A stretch of 64,000 nucleotides of DNA from Stutzerimonas stutzeri (GTDB lineage: Bacteria > Pseudomonadota > Gammaproteobacteria > Pseudomonadales > Pseudomonadaceae): assembly GCF_009789555.1 (NCBI RefSeq), contig NZ_CP046902.1, forward strand, positions 2,124,001 to 2,188,000, written 5' to 3'. This document shows, piece after piece, positions 48,952 through 57,889 of this stretch. Each line of letters begins with the position of its first letter. Positions within the stretch are counted from its first letter, which is position 1. A program made the position numbers and the translations under genes. The notes beneath the pieces are model-generated. The model was not told the DNA's origin. It ran no database searches and saw nothing but the letters and a program-made list of their open reading frames with translations.

Positions 48952-50217
48952 ATGCACACTACATTGCTCGAAGGGGGCAGGGTCATCGATCCGGCCAATG
49001 GTATCGACGATATCAGGGATGTACTGGTCAAAAACGGTCGCATTGCGGCGGTCGGCGCAATCGCCGGCACGCCGATGGCTGAAAACGCTGAAGTCATCGA
49101 TTGCAGTGGGCGCCTGGTGCTGCCGGGCCTGATCGACACCCACAGCCACGTTTACCAGTACGTGACTGGCCGCTTCGGCCTCAACCCGGACATGTGCGGC
49201 GTGCACTCGGGCGTCACTACCTTGGTAGACCAAGGTGGCGCCAGCTGCATGACGCTGCCGGGCTTTCGCCACTACGTCGCCGAGCCGGCTGAAAGCCGCG
49301 TGCTGGCATTCCTTTCCGCCTACCTGGTCGGCGGCCTGGAAGGACACTTCTATCCAGAGCTGTACCGCCCCGAGTGCGCCGACGTGGACGCCACCGTCAA
49401 GTCCGCGTTGGCCAACCGCGACCTGGTCAAGGGCATCAAGGCGCACGCCGAGCTTGGTGGCTTCGCGCGCTGGGGCGTGGATGTGATGAAAAAAGCCGCG
49501 CAAATCGGCGAACAGACCGAACTGCCGGTGTACATCCACTTCGGTCAACTCTGGCCGGCGCCGGAAACCGGCGGCAAGCCGGTCGATCCGGACAGCATCC
49601 TGACTCAGGTGGTCGGCCTGCTGAAGCCAGGCGACGTGCTGGCCCACCCGTTCAGTCGTCACCCGGGCGGTTTCGTCGAGCAAGACGGTGAACTGCACCG
49701 GCTCGTCAAGGAAGCGGTGGCCAAGGGGCTCAAGATCGACGTCGGCCATGGCTCACACTTCAGTTACAAAATGGCCGCCAAGGTGCTCGAGGCCGGCGTC
49801 CTGCCGGACACCCTCGGCTCCGACATGCATGGCTACAACACCTCGGTGCCGGCCCCGGCAGGCACTCCCGACGAACATCCTGACGAGGAACATCTGTTCG
49901 CCGGCACCTCGCGTTTCAGTCTGGTTTCGGCCATGGTCAGCATGATGGCGCTGGGCCTGAAGCTCGAACAGGTGATACCGATGGTCACCTGCAACGCGGC
50001 CAAGCTGGTCGGCATGAGCGACGAGCTCGGCACCCTCGGCGTGGGGCGCGAGGCGGACATCTCGGTGCTCTCCGACGAGACAGGCCGCTGGCTGTTACGC
50101 GACAACGAAGGCACCGAAGTCATCGCCAACCGGATGCTGCAGCCGGTGTTCTGTCTGCGCGGCGGCAAGCGTTTCGACGCCACCGCGCCGATCCTGCCGG
50201 TCCCCAAGGTCGCCTGA
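48952..50217 (+). CDS. Dihydroorotase-like amidohydrolase/deacetylase
   Basis: A 421-residue metal-dependent hydrolase of the cyclic-amidohydrolase superfamily (dihydroorotase/imidazolonepropionase-like, related to proteins annotated 'amidohydrolase/deacetylase'). Metal-site elements are DTHSHVYQY (HxH), the Lys in VKGIKAHAELGG, HFGQLW, LAHPFSRH and the Asp in GSDMHGYN. It hydrolyses C-N bonds in cyclic or acyl amides; the substrate is unknown. It is the first gene of the sigma-54 operon, 17 bases before the molybdopterin subunit. The ATG at 48952 is used rather than 48934, since the latter would leave only ~7 bases of leader. Confidence 0.85.
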   Translation: MHTTLLEGGRVIDPANGIDDIRDVLVKNGRIAAVGAIAGTPMAENAEVIDCSGRLVLPGLIDTHSHVYQYVTGRFGLNPDMCGVHSGVTTLVDQGGASCMTLPGFRHYVAEPAESRVLAFLSAYLVGGLEGHFYPELYRPECADVDATVKSALANRDLVKGIKAHAELGGFARWGVDVMKKAAQIGEQTELPVYIHFGQLWPAPETGGKPVDPDSILTQVVGLLKPGDVLAHPFSRHPGGFVEQDGELHRLVKEAVAKGLKIDVGHGSHFSYKMAAKVLEAGVLPDTLGSDMHGYNTSVPAPAGTPDEHPDEEHLFAGTSRFSLVSAMVSMMALGLKLEQVIPMVTCNAAKLVGMSDELGTLGVGREADISVLSDETGRWLLRDNEGTEVIANRMLQPVFCLRGGKRFDATAPILPVPKVA

Positions 50218-50234
50218 ACAACGAGAACTTTCCC

Positions 50235-52625
50235 ATGACAAGTACTCCAGACCGTTCGTCCCGCAAGGGCATAGGCGCGTCGCTCACCCGCAAGGAGGAC
50301 GATCGCTTCCTCCGCGGGCAAGGCAACTACGTCGGTAACATCCGCCTGCCCGGCATGCGCGACGTGGCGTTTGTGCGCAGCCCCGTTGCCCATGGCCGCA
50401 TCACCGAGATCGAGAAGCCTGCGGGACAGGAGGGCGACATCTACACTGCCGACGACCTGGTCGGGGTCAAACCCATCCTCGCGGCCTCCGGCCTCCCGGG
50501 TTTCAAGAAGTCCGTGCAGCCGGTGCTGGCTAGCGAAAAGGTGCGTCACGTCGGTGAGATGATTGCCATGTGCATCGCCGACACCCGTGCCGAGGCCGAG
50601 GATCTGGCCGGCGAGACCTTCGTCGAGTTCGACGAGCTGCCGGCGGTCGTCGACATGCTCGCCGGACGCGATCCGGACGCGGCGCTGCTCCATGAGCACT
50701 GGGGCGACAATGTGTTCCTGGAAACCCACATCGACGCCGATCTTGAAGATATCAAGGCGCGTGCCGCGATCCACGTGCACCGACGCCTGCGCACCGCGCG
50801 CCAGAGCATGGCGCCGATGGAAGGCCGTGGCGTGGTCGCCTACTGGGACAAGCGGCTCGCCCAACTGGTGGTATACACCTCGGCGCAGATGCCGCACATC
50901 AACCGCACCGGCCTGGCCGAGTGCCTCGGGCTGGACGAGGGCAGCGTGCGGGTCATTTCTCCCGATGTTGGCGGCGGCTTCGGCTACAAGGGCATCCTGC
51001 TGCCCGAAGAGGTCTGCGTCGCCTGGCTGGCCATGCACCTGGGCCATCCAGTGCGCTGGATCGAAGATCGCCGCGAACAATTGGTGGCCAATACCAACTG
51101 CCGCGAGCACCACTACGACATTCACGGCTACGCCGATCGCGACGGCCGCCTGCTGGCGGTGGACTGCGAGGCGCATGTCGATTCCGGCGCCTATTCGGCT
51201 TATCCCTTCTCGGCGTGCCTGGAAGCGGCGCAAGTGGCGAGCATCCTCCCCGGGCCTTACAAGATGGAGCGCTACCGCTGCCGTACCTGGTCGGTCGCGA
51301 CCAACAAGCCGCCGATTCTGCCGTATCGCGGGGTGGCACGCACCGGCGTGTGTTATGCCATCGAGACGATCATGGACGCGGTGGCCGTCGAGGCCGGGCT
51401 GGAGCCCTACGAAGTGCGGCTGCGCAACCTGGTGCAGCCACAGGAGATGCCCTACGACAACATCACCAACAAGCACTTCGACAGCGGCGACTATCCCGAG
51501 GCGGTACGCCGCGCCATCCGCGCGATTGACTTGCCGGCGGTGCGCCAGCGCCAGCGGCAGGGCGAGGCCGATGGCCGATTGATCGGCTTCGGTCTGGCCG
51601 TGTTCTGCGAGCAGAGCGCTCACGGCACCTCGGTCTACCACGGCTGGGGCATTCCGATGGTTCCGGGACGAGAGCCGGCGGGCCTGCGGCTGACGCCGGA
51701 CGGCATCCTGGAAGTGCGCGCCGGCGTGCATTCGCACGGCCAGAGTATGGAGACAACGCTGGCGCAGATCGCCAACGAAGTGCTCGGCATCGACCCGCAG
51801 CGGGTGCGCGTCGTGCTCGGCGACACTGGCGCCACGCCTTACTCGACCGGCACCTGGGGCTCGCGCTCGATCGTCATGGCGGGTAGCGCGGTAGGGCAGG
51901 GTTGCAAAGAACTGCGTGATCGCCTGTTGCATGTCGGTGCCTGGCTGCTGAACGAGCCACTGGACACCGTGCGTTGGGAAGACGGCGGCGTGGTCGGCAG
52001 CAGCGGCCGCTTCGAGCTCCGGGAGCTGACCCATATCTGGTACCTGCAACCGCAGCGCCTGCCGGTCGACGTGCATGTCGGCGGCCTGGAAGTGCACACC
52101 ACCTACCAGGCACAGCGCGACAGCGGAGCGTTCAGCTACGCCTGCCACGCCGTGGTAGTGGCAGTCGACCCTGAACTGGGCAAGACCGAGATCCTCGATT
52201 ACGCAATCGTCGAGGACGGCGGCGTGCTGATCAATCCGATGGTGGTCGATGGCCAGGTGTACGGCGGCGCCGCGCAGGGCATCGGTACCGCGCTGTACGA
52301 GGAGATGGCCTACAGCGAGGAAGGCCAGCCGCTGGCCTCGACGCTGGCGGATTACATCCTGCCGGGTGCCACCGAGGTTCCGTCGATCCGTATAGAACAC
52401 ATGGAGTCGCCGGCGCCCTACACCGAATTCGGCCAGAAGGGTATTGGGGAAAGTGGCGCCATCGGCTCCGCCGCGGCGCTCGCCAGCGCGGTGAACGATG
52501 CGCTGCGGCCGCTCGGCGCTGAAGTCACCCGCATGCCACTGTCGCCACGCGCTGTGCTGGAGGCGCTGGCGCAGCGCGGAACGGTCACGGCCGCAACCGC
52601 TCGATTCGAGGAGGCGCTCGTATGA
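50235..52625 (+). CDS. Molybdenum hydroxylase large subunit (xanthine dehydrogenase family)
   Basis: The 796-residue molybdopterin-cytosine-dinucleotide-binding subunit of a xanthine-oxidase-family enzyme, which hydroxylates an aromatic heterocycle or aldehyde using water. It has the N-terminal hammerhead start (IGASLTRKEDDRFLRGQGNY), the Moco motif PDVGGGFGYKG, and the C-terminal FGQKGIGESG with the catalytic Glu. The CO-dehydrogenase active-site loop (AYRCSFR) is absent, replaced by YRGVARTG, so it is not a true CODH. The C-terminus overlaps the next gene by 4 bases (ATGA). Gene order large-medium-small is the reverse of the common small-medium-large. Confidence 0.92.
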   Translation: MTSTPDRSSRKGIGASLTRKEDDRFLRGQGNYVGNIRLPGMRDVAFVRSPVAHGRITEIEKPAGQEGDIYTADDLVGVKPILAASGLPGFKKSVQPVLASEKVRHVGEMIAMCIADTRAEAEDLAGETFVEFDELPAVVDMLAGRDPDAALLHEHWGDNVFLETHIDADLEDIKARAAIHVHRRLRTARQSMAPMEGRGVVAYWDKRLAQLVVYTSAQMPHINRTGLAECLGLDEGSVRVISPDVGGGFGYKGILLPEEVCVAWLAMHLGHPVRWIEDRREQLVANTNCREHHYDIHGYADRDGRLLAVDCEAHVDSGAYSAYPFSACLEAAQVASILPGPYKMERYRCRTWSVATNKPPILPYRGVARTGVCYAIETIMDAVAVEAGLEPYEVRLRNLVQPQEMPYDNITNKHFDSGDYPEAVRRAIRAIDLPAVRQRQRQGEADGRLIGFGLAVFCEQSAHGTSVYHGWGIPMVPGREPAGLRLTPDGILEVRAGVHSHGQSMETTLAQIANEVLGIDPQRVRVVLGDTGATPYSTGTWGSRSIVMAGSAVGQGCKELRDRLLHVGAWLLNEPLDTVRWEDGGVVGSSGRFELRELTHIWYLQPQRLPVDVHVGGLEVHTTYQAQRDSGAFSYACHAVVVAVDPELGKTEILDYAIVEDGGVLINPMVVDGQVYGGAAQGIGTALYEEMAYSEEGQPLASTLADYILPGATEVPSIRIEHMESPAPYTEFGQKGIGESGAIGSAAALASAVNDALRPLGAEVTRMPLSPRAVLEALAQRGTVTAATARFEEALV

Positions 52626-53452
52626 AGGCTGCCGCATTTGAATACCACGGCCCGGCGACCATTGCCGAGGCCGTGGCGCTGCTGCGTGAGAGCAACGGCT
52701 TGGGCAAGGCGGTGGCGGGCAGCCAGTCGCTTGGCCCGATGATGAATCTGCGCCTGGCGCAGCCGACGCAACTGGTCGATCTGCGCATGCTTGGCGAATT
52801 GCGCGAGTGCCGCCACGAAGGCGCCGCCGTGCTCTTCGGCGCCGGCGTGACGCACGCGGCCATCGAGGACGGCAAAGTTCCCGACCCGAGCCTGGGGCTG
52901 ATGCCCCACGTCGCGGGGCGCATCGCCTACCGCGCGGTACGCAACCGCGGCACGCTTGGCGGCAGCCTGGCGCATGCCGATCCCGCGGCCGACTGGGTCA
53001 ATGTCATGGCCCTGCTGGATGCCGAGCTGGTCCTCGCCGGTCCAGACGGCGAGCGCAGCGTACGTGCCGGCGACTTCATGCTCGGCGCGTTCACCACGGT
53101 GCTGGCCGAGGACGAGATTATCAAGGCCGTACGCGTCCGCCGGCTTGGGCCCTCGGCGCGCTGGAGCTACTACAAGTTCAACCGCAAGACCGGTGAGTTC
53201 GCCGAGGCCATCGCCGCCTTCGTCGATGATCCGCAGAGCGGCGTGCGTCGCGCCATCGTCGGCGCGGTGGACGGCGCCCCATTCGTGATCGAGGACGCCT
53301 CGGCGCTGATCGACGGCTGGTCCGAACAGGCCGCAGAGACCGCACTGCAGGCCGCCGGGCTGAGCCCGGGAAGCTACGAATACCAGATCCATCGCGTGGC
53401 CCTGCGGCGTGCCGCGGAGCGCCTGTCCCGCCCCAACGGAGCGCAGCAATGA
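52622..53452 (+). CDS. Molybdenum hydroxylase FAD-binding (medium) subunit
   Basis: A 276-residue flavoprotein subunit that passes electrons from the Fe-S clusters to an acceptor. It starts MKAAAFEYHGPATIAEAVAL and has the FAD-binding segments AGSQSLGPMMNLRLAQP (residues ~33-49) and VRNRGTLGGSLAHADPAAD (~107-125), both characteristic of CoxM/XdhB-type subunits, plus a C-terminal CO-dehydrogenase-flavoprotein-like domain. Overlaps of 4 bases with both neighbours indicate tight translational coupling. The acceptor is unknown and may be oxygen, NAD or a quinone. Confidence 0.92.
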   Translation: MKAAAFEYHGPATIAEAVALLRESNGLGKAVAGSQSLGPMMNLRLAQPTQLVDLRMLGELRECRHEGAAVLFGAGVTHAAIEDGKVPDPSLGLMPHVAGRIAYRAVRNRGTLGGSLAHADPAADWVNVMALLDAELVLAGPDGERSVRAGDFMLGAFTTVLAEDEIIKAVRVRRLGPSARWSYYKFNRKTGEFAEAIAAFVDDPQSGVRRAIVGAVDGAPFVIEDASALIDGWSEQAAETALQAAGLSPGSYEYQIHRVALRRAAERLSRPNGAQQ

Positions 53453-53928
53453 AACAAGTGAACCTGAGGGTCAACGGCAAGGCGGTCAGCGCGCAGGTTG
53501 AACCGCGTACGCATCTGGCCGATTTCCTGCGCGAGCAGCGCCTGCTCACCGGCACCAACATCGGCTGCGAACAGGGGGTCTGTGGCGCCTGTACGCTTAT
53601 GGTCGACGGCGTGCCGACGCGCTCGTGCATCGTCTATGCGGCCGCCTGCGAAGGCGCCGAAGTGCGCAGCATCGAAGACTTCGACCACGACCCGGTAATG
53701 ACCCAGCTGCGCGCCGCTTTCAGCGCCGAGCACGCATTGCAATGCGGCTACTGCACGCCGGGCATGTTGGCGACCGCGCGGGATATCGTCACGCGCTTGC
53801 CGGACGCCGACGAAGAGCGCATCCGCCAGGAGTTGTCCGGCAATCTCTGTCGCTGCACGGGCTACGTCGGGCTGGTCAAGGCCATCTCCCGCGTACTCGA
53901 CGAGCGCCGCAACCTGGCGGCCGCCTGA
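53449..53928 (+). CDS. Molybdenum hydroxylase 2Fe-2S (small) subunit
   Basis: A 159-residue iron-sulfur subunit with two [2Fe-2S] clusters: the plant-ferredoxin type at GCEQGVCGACTLMVDG with a further Cys in RSCIVYAAAC, and the helical type at CGYCTPGML plus GNLCRCTGYVGLVKA. All eight expected cysteines are present. It completes the three-subunit molybdenum hydroxylase with the two genes upstream. There is a 4-base overlap with the medium subunit and a 21-base gap to the CoxG-like gene. Confidence 0.93.
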   Translation: MKQVNLRVNGKAVSAQVEPRTHLADFLREQRLLTGTNIGCEQGVCGACTLMVDGVPTRSCIVYAAACEGAEVRSIEDFDHDPVMTQLRAAFSAEHALQCGYCTPGMLATARDIVTRLPDADEERIRQELSGNLCRCTGYVGLVKAISRVLDERRNLAAA

Positions 53929-53949
53929 ACCCCTATCGAGGAAGTCCCA

Positions 53950-54624
53950 GTGGAAATCGAACAAAGCTTCAGCGTCCCCTTTCCTCGCGAGACGGTCTGG
54001 GAAAGCTTCCAGGACGTCGAAGGCATCGTCGGATGTCTGCCCGGTGCCTCGCTGACTGAGCCCCCTCAAGGTGAACAGCTGGCAGTGGCGATGAGCGTCA
54101 AGCTCGGGCCGATCGTCGCGGCCTTCAAGGGCCAGGGCAAGATGGAACTGGACCACATGGACAAGCGCGGCGTGGTCAGCGGCCAGGGCAGTGACCGCAA
54201 GAGCGGCTCGCGGGTCAAGGGCGAGGCGCGCTTCGTGCTGGTGTCCGAGGGCGACTCGGCGACCCGCGTCGACGTCACGGTGGACTATTCGATCACCGGC
54301 TCGCTGGCGCAGTTTTCCCGCGGTGGCATCGTACGCGAACTGGCGACGCGGTTGACCGAGGCCTTCGGCGACAACCTCAAGGCACGGCTGGAAGCACAGT
54401 ACGCGGTCGTCGACTCGGCGCAGACGCCCGTGCCAACGTTGTCCAATCCCCTGCAGAGCGCCGAAGGCGCGCCCGTAACGCCCCAGACTGGCGAGCCGGC
54501 TGCGGCCAAACCCGCACCGGCCAAGGCCGTCGAACAGGCGCCGCTGGACCTGGGCAACCTGTTCTGGGTGGTACTGTTCAACCGCATTCGCCGGCTGTTC
54601 GGCCTCAAGGAAAAGCATCAATGA
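53950..54624 (+). CDS. CoxG-like SRPBCC-domain protein
   Basis: A 224-residue protein with an N-terminal SRPBCC (CoxG) domain: FSVPFPRETVWESFQDVEGI, then CLPGASLTEPP, then KGQGKMELDHMDKRGVVSGQ. A Pro/Ala-rich linker (~155-195) and a short hydrophobic C-terminus (LGNLFWVVLFNRIRRLFGL) follow, and may anchor it to the membrane. CoxG proteins are needed to attach CO-dehydrogenase-type enzymes to the membrane, so this protein may connect the hydroxylase to respiration. A GTG start at 53950 is used, with ATCGAGGAAG upstream. It overlaps the DUF1116 gene by 4 bases. Confidence 0.87.
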   Translation: MEIEQSFSVPFPRETVWESFQDVEGIVGCLPGASLTEPPQGEQLAVAMSVKLGPIVAAFKGQGKMELDHMDKRGVVSGQGSDRKSGSRVKGEARFVLVSEGDSATRVDVTVDYSITGSLAQFSRGGIVRELATRLTEAFGDNLKARLEAQYAVVDSAQTPVPTLSNPLQSAEGAPVTPQTGEPAAAKPAPAKAVEQAPLDLGNLFWVVLFNRIRRLFGLKEKHQ

Positions 54625-55823
54625 GCACGACTGACCACGCAGCCCCGGCCAATCGCGACGCGCTGGCGCGCATCGGCGCGGTGCGTCCGGAGTGGTGCGG
54701 CGTGCAGGCGGCCGGTACGGCCGTGAGCCTGCCCGACTTCACCCTGCTGCATGCTGGTCCGCCGTTTCACGATCCTCGCCGGCCGAGCGCGCCCATCCTG
54801 TCCTCGGCGGTGCTGTGCTGCCTCTACGAGGGCTGGGCCGCCACCGAGCCGGAAGCCCAAGCGATGATCGAGGACGGCCGGGTGATGCTGCGTCCGGCCC
54901 AGGATTTCGGTGTGGTGACGCCGCTGGCTGCGGTCATCTCGCCGAAGACTTCGCTGGTCGAGGTACGCGATGCCGCTGGCCAAGAACGCGCCTGGTCGCT
55001 GCTGGGTAGTGGGATTGGGCCGCAGCTTCGCTTCGGCTCGCGCGACCCGCAGATTCTCGAGCGTCTGGTCCGGCGCGAAGCGTTGCTGGCACCGGCGCTG
55101 CACGCTGCCACGAGCCATCGGCCAATTGATCTACTGGCGCTGGCCGAAGCCGGCCTGCGCGGCGGGGACGATCTGCACGCGCAGACCACCCATGCCAATG
55201 CGGCATTGTGCGAGCGGCTGGCGGTCGAACTGGCGGATGCGCCGGAAGCGCTGCAGGTTCTTCGCGACACGCCGTTGTTCTTCCTCACCCTGTGGATGGC
55301 GGCCTGCCACCTGATGCTCGGCGCCGCGGCACGCGCCGCGGATCCGGACTGCAGCCTGGTCGTCGCCCTGGCGGGCAATGGTCAGCAGGCCGGCATGCGC
55401 CTGGCAGGGCATCCGCAACGCTGGATATGTAGCGACGCGGGCGTCCCGCAGGGGCCGAGGATGAAGCCGGGCAGCGCCGCGACCGCGCCGCTGCTCGGCG
55501 ACAGCGGAGTGATCGATGCCGCCGGCTTCGGCGCCCAGGCCTGGTGGCTGGCCCGCACGGTTGCCGAGCCGATGCGCGACTGGTTGGCCGATCCGGTTGC
55601 CGGGCAGGCGCGCTGGTTGGTCGGCAGCCACCCGCGCTTCGCCGAACTCGGCCTGCGTACCGGCCTGGACGCGCGCCTTGCTGCCAAAGACCCTGCGCCG
55701 CCCAGCATCGCCATCGCCATGCTCGACGCCGCCGGAGTCGAGGGCCTGCTTGGGCGCGGCGTGCATACGCTCGACGCTTCGTTCTTCGCCGCCGCGGTGG
55801 CGCCGGTTCGGTCCGTCGACTAG
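54621..55823 (+). CDS. DUF1116 protein (AllG/YlbE family)
   Basis: A 400-residue protein of the DUF1116 family. E. coli YlbE (AllG) in this family works with FdrA (AllF) and YlbF (AllH) in oxamate carbamoyltransferase during allantoin breakdown. Matching blocks are DALARIGAVRPEWCGV, FTLLHAGPPFHDP, YEGWAATEPEAQAMI, VTPLAAVISPKTSLVEV, QILERLVRREALLAPAL, and DDLHAQTTHANAALCER. No FdrA or YlbF homologue is next to it, so if it has a carbamoyl-transfer-type activity, its partners lie elsewhere or the activity differs. It ends the sigma-54 operon begun at 48952. Confidence 0.85.
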   Translation: MSTTDHAAPANRDALARIGAVRPEWCGVQAAGTAVSLPDFTLLHAGPPFHDPRRPSAPILSSAVLCCLYEGWAATEPEAQAMIEDGRVMLRPAQDFGVVTPLAAVISPKTSLVEVRDAAGQERAWSLLGSGIGPQLRFGSRDPQILERLVRREALLAPALHAATSHRPIDLLALAEAGLRGGDDLHAQTTHANAALCERLAVELADAPEALQVLRDTPLFFLTLWMAACHLMLGAAARAADPDCSLVVALAGNGQQAGMRLAGHPQRWICSDAGVPQGPRMKPGSAATAPLLGDSGVIDAAGFGAQAWWLARTVAEPMRDWLADPVAGQARWLVGSHPRFAELGLRTGLDARLAAKDPAPPSIAIAMLDAAGVEGLLGRGVHTLDASFFAAAVAPVRSVD

Positions 55824-56050
55824 CCGAGCGGGAAGCCGCCTTCTGCACCCTGCGGATCGGCGAACTCGGCCGTTTGCATGTGTCTGGATAAACGAACAGC
55901 GCCTTCGGTTCGGCCCGGATGTTGCGTCGTGCCCTGCACGGTCCAGTTGTGACTCATCGCCGCGACTGATCAACCGTGCGCGGTCAACCAACCAGACGCG
56001 TGGCCACTGGCGCAGGGGTTTGCCGGTGGCCTGCCTCGGAGCATGGCGAA

Positions 56051-56068
56051 CGACCGCCACGGCGGTCG
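56051..56068. terminator. Hairpin between the DUF1116 and aldehyde dehydrogenase genes
   Basis: 8-bp arms CGACCGCC (56051-56058) and GGCGGTCG (56061-56068) near the end of the convergent aldehyde dehydrogenase gene. The T-tract is poor. The rest of the 257-base gap shows nothing. Confidence 0.4.
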
Positions 56069-56080
56069 CTCACTGGCGGG

Positions 56081-57553
56081 TCAGAAAGGGAAGGCGCGCT
56101 TTCCGGCCTGGATGGTCACCCATTTGACTTCCGTCATTTCTTCCATCGAGGCACGACCGCCTTCGCGGCCAAAACCGCTGTCGCCGGTGCCGCCGAAGGC
56201 GATGTGCGGCTCGTCGGAGATGGTCGCGTCGTTGATGTGGATCATCCCGGCGTTCGACAGCTCGGAAAAGGCCATCGCCTTCTGCAAATCATTGGTGATG
56301 ATGGCCGAGGAGAGCCCGTAGCGGGTGTCGTTGGCCAGTTCTACGGCGTGCTCGAAATCGCGGGCTCGGTACAGCGAGGTCACCGGCCCGAAGGATTCTT
56401 CGTGGTAGATCGTCATCTCGGGGGTGACATCGGCAAGCACGGTCGGCTGGAAATACGGGCCGTCGTAGGTGCCTCCGCACAGCAGCCTGGCGCCCTTGCT
56501 CACAGCATCGGCAATTTGCTCGGCGATGAACACGCACTGCTGCGGCCGGATCAGCGGGCCGACGATGGTGTCGGGCTTGTGCGGGTCGCCGACTACCACG
56601 CCCTTGGCCTTGACCGTGAACGCCTGGCAGAACGCATCGAACAGGCCGTCCTCGACGATGACCCGCGAACTCGCCATGCAGACCTGTCCCTGGTGATAGA
56701 AGATGCCGAAGGCAGCGGCGTCCACCGCGTAATCCAGATCTGCGTCGTCCAGCACCACCAGTGGGCTCTTGCCGCCCATCTCCAGAGTCACCTTCTTCAT
56801 GTGCTTGCCGGCCTCGGCTGCGAGCAGCTTGCCGACTCGTTCGGAGCCGGTGAAGGTGATCATCCGCACGCGTGGATCTTCGACCAGCTTTTTGCCGACC
56901 GTTTCCGCCGAGCCCGGGACGACGTTGAAGACGCCGCTGGGTAGGCCGGCGGCCTCGAACACCTCGGCGATTTTCAAGCCGGTCAGGGGCGCGTACTCCG
57001 ATGGTTTGAGGACGAAGGTATTGCCGGCCGCCAGGGCGAAGGCGATCTTCTTCATCGACAGCAGCAGCGGCGAGTTGAACGGCGCAATGCCGGCGATTAC
57101 CCCCAGCGGTTGCCGCACCGTCATGCCGATCTGCCCTGGCGCGCAGGTGGGAAAGGTTTCGCCGTGGGCCTGCCTGACGCAGGCGGCGGCCGAGCGCAGG
57201 CATTCCACCGCATAACCGACTTCCCAGGGTGCCTTGAGCAGCGTCGAGCCGGTTTCTTCGATCAGGGTGTCGCGCAACTCGTCGGCCCGCTGCGCGATGA
57301 TGTCGGCGGCCTTGAGCAGGATCGCCTCGCGCTCGCTGACCAGCAATTTGCGCCACGGCAGACGCGCCGCGTGTGCCGCGGCAATGGCGGCGTCGACGTC
57401 CTCGGCGCTGGCCTGCGCAACCACTGCGCAAACGGCGCCGGTTGCCGGGTTGAGGTTGTCCGCGACCTCCCCGGTGCTGCCGAGCCGCCACTCGCCGTTG
57501 ATGAAGAGTGGCTGGGTTGGGCGCGCCTGGATGATTTCCGCAACTGTGCTCAT
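56081..57553 (-). CDS. Aldehyde dehydrogenase (vanillin/benzaldehyde dehydrogenase-like)
   Basis: A 490-residue NAD(P)-dependent aldehyde dehydrogenase that oxidises an aldehyde to its acid. It has PLGVIAGIAPFNSPLLLSMK, the cofactor site VLKPSEYAPLTGLK, FTGSERVGK, the catalytic Glu in TLEMGGKSPLVVLDDAD, and the catalytic Cys in HQGQVCMASSRVIV. It is closest in style to salicylaldehyde/vanillin/benzaldehyde dehydrogenases, which act on aromatic aldehydes, but this does not fix the substrate. It is convergent with the hydroxylase operon and divergent from the GMC oxidoreductase, with a -24/-12-like element upstream. Confidence 0.92.
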   Translation of the reverse strand: MSTVAEIIQARPTQPLFINGEWRLGSTGEVADNLNPATGAVCAVVAQASAEDVDAAIAAAHAARLPWRKLLVSEREAILLKAADIIAQRADELRDTLIEETGSTLLKAPWEVGYAVECLRSAAACVRQAHGETFPTCAPGQIGMTVRQPLGVIAGIAPFNSPLLLSMKKIAFALAAGNTFVLKPSEYAPLTGLKIAEVFEAAGLPSGVFNVVPGSAETVGKKLVEDPRVRMITFTGSERVGKLLAAEAGKHMKKVTLEMGGKSPLVVLDDADLDYAVDAAAFGIFYHQGQVCMASSRVIVEDGLFDAFCQAFTVKAKGVVVGDPHKPDTIVGPLIRPQQCVFIAEQIADAVSKGARLLCGGTYDGPYFQPTVLADVTPEMTIYHEESFGPVTSLYRARDFEHAVELANDTRYGLSSAIITNDLQKAMAFSELSNAGMIHINDATISDEPHIAFGGTGDSGFGREGGRASMEEMTEVKWVTIQAGKRAFPF

Positions 57554-57597
57554 GGGCTGGCTCTCGTGATCGGTTGATAGAGAAGGTGCCGGTTTCG

Positions 57598-57613
57598 AGC
57601 ATGATCCATACCA
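57598..57613 (-). promoter_or_regulatory. Possible sigma-54 promoter of the aldehyde dehydrogenase gene
   Basis: On the minus strand TGGTAT-N5-ATGCT keeps the essential GG and GC with the right 10-base spacing, 45 bases before the ATG. It departs from consensus at three positions, so it is the weakest of the four. Confidence 0.45.
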
Positions 57614-57801
57614 ACGGCCCGCAAGCCCCGAGCACAGCGTTTACCGGGCCTGGGTACGCCCAACAATGAGGCATGCCCCATACTTTTGTGCGTTATTCGG
57701 GCGTGGCTGAATTCTTCCGGCCGTTGGCGCCAGCGGTCCGCCGCGCCGTACCCGTCGCCTTGCCGGCGGTCGTACGCGGACTGGCAGCGACGCGAAACGC
57801 G

Positions 57802-57817
57802 TGGCATGCCCCTTGCT
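57802..57817 (+). promoter_or_regulatory. Sigma-54 (-24/-12) promoter of the GMC oxidoreductase gene
   Basis: TGGCATGCCCCTTGCT matches the full consensus TGGCACG-N4-TTGCW except for one base (C to T). It is 72 bases before the start codon, giving a leader of about 60 bases. Confidence 0.72.
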
Positions 57818-57889
57818 GAAGGCCTGCATCGATTGGCCCCGTCGACGGCATGCAGGCGGGACCGGCAACGCTCAGCCAGAAGGAGAGGG

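Larger units (their letters stand above)
57554..57889. promoter_or_regulatory. Divergent promoter region between ALDH and GMC oxidoreductase
   Basis: 336 bases with no gene. It holds -24/-12-type elements in both directions (57598-57613 minus, 57802-57817 plus). The palindrome GGCATGCC occurs twice (57670-57677 and 57803-57810), the second inside the plus-strand promoter. This is the shared control region of the two genes. Confidence 0.6.

Noticed and set aside
49833..52637. A 934-codon open frame on the minus strand opposite the hydroxylase large subunit
   Set aside because: It is an antisense shadow of a high-GC gene with strong third-position bias, has no recognisable domain, and the plus-strand protein has all the family motifs.
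50235..53928. Aerobic CO dehydrogenase (CoxMSL)
   Set aside because: The large subunit lacks the AYRCSFR active-site loop and the gene order is large-medium-small; a generic molybdenum hydroxylase fits better.
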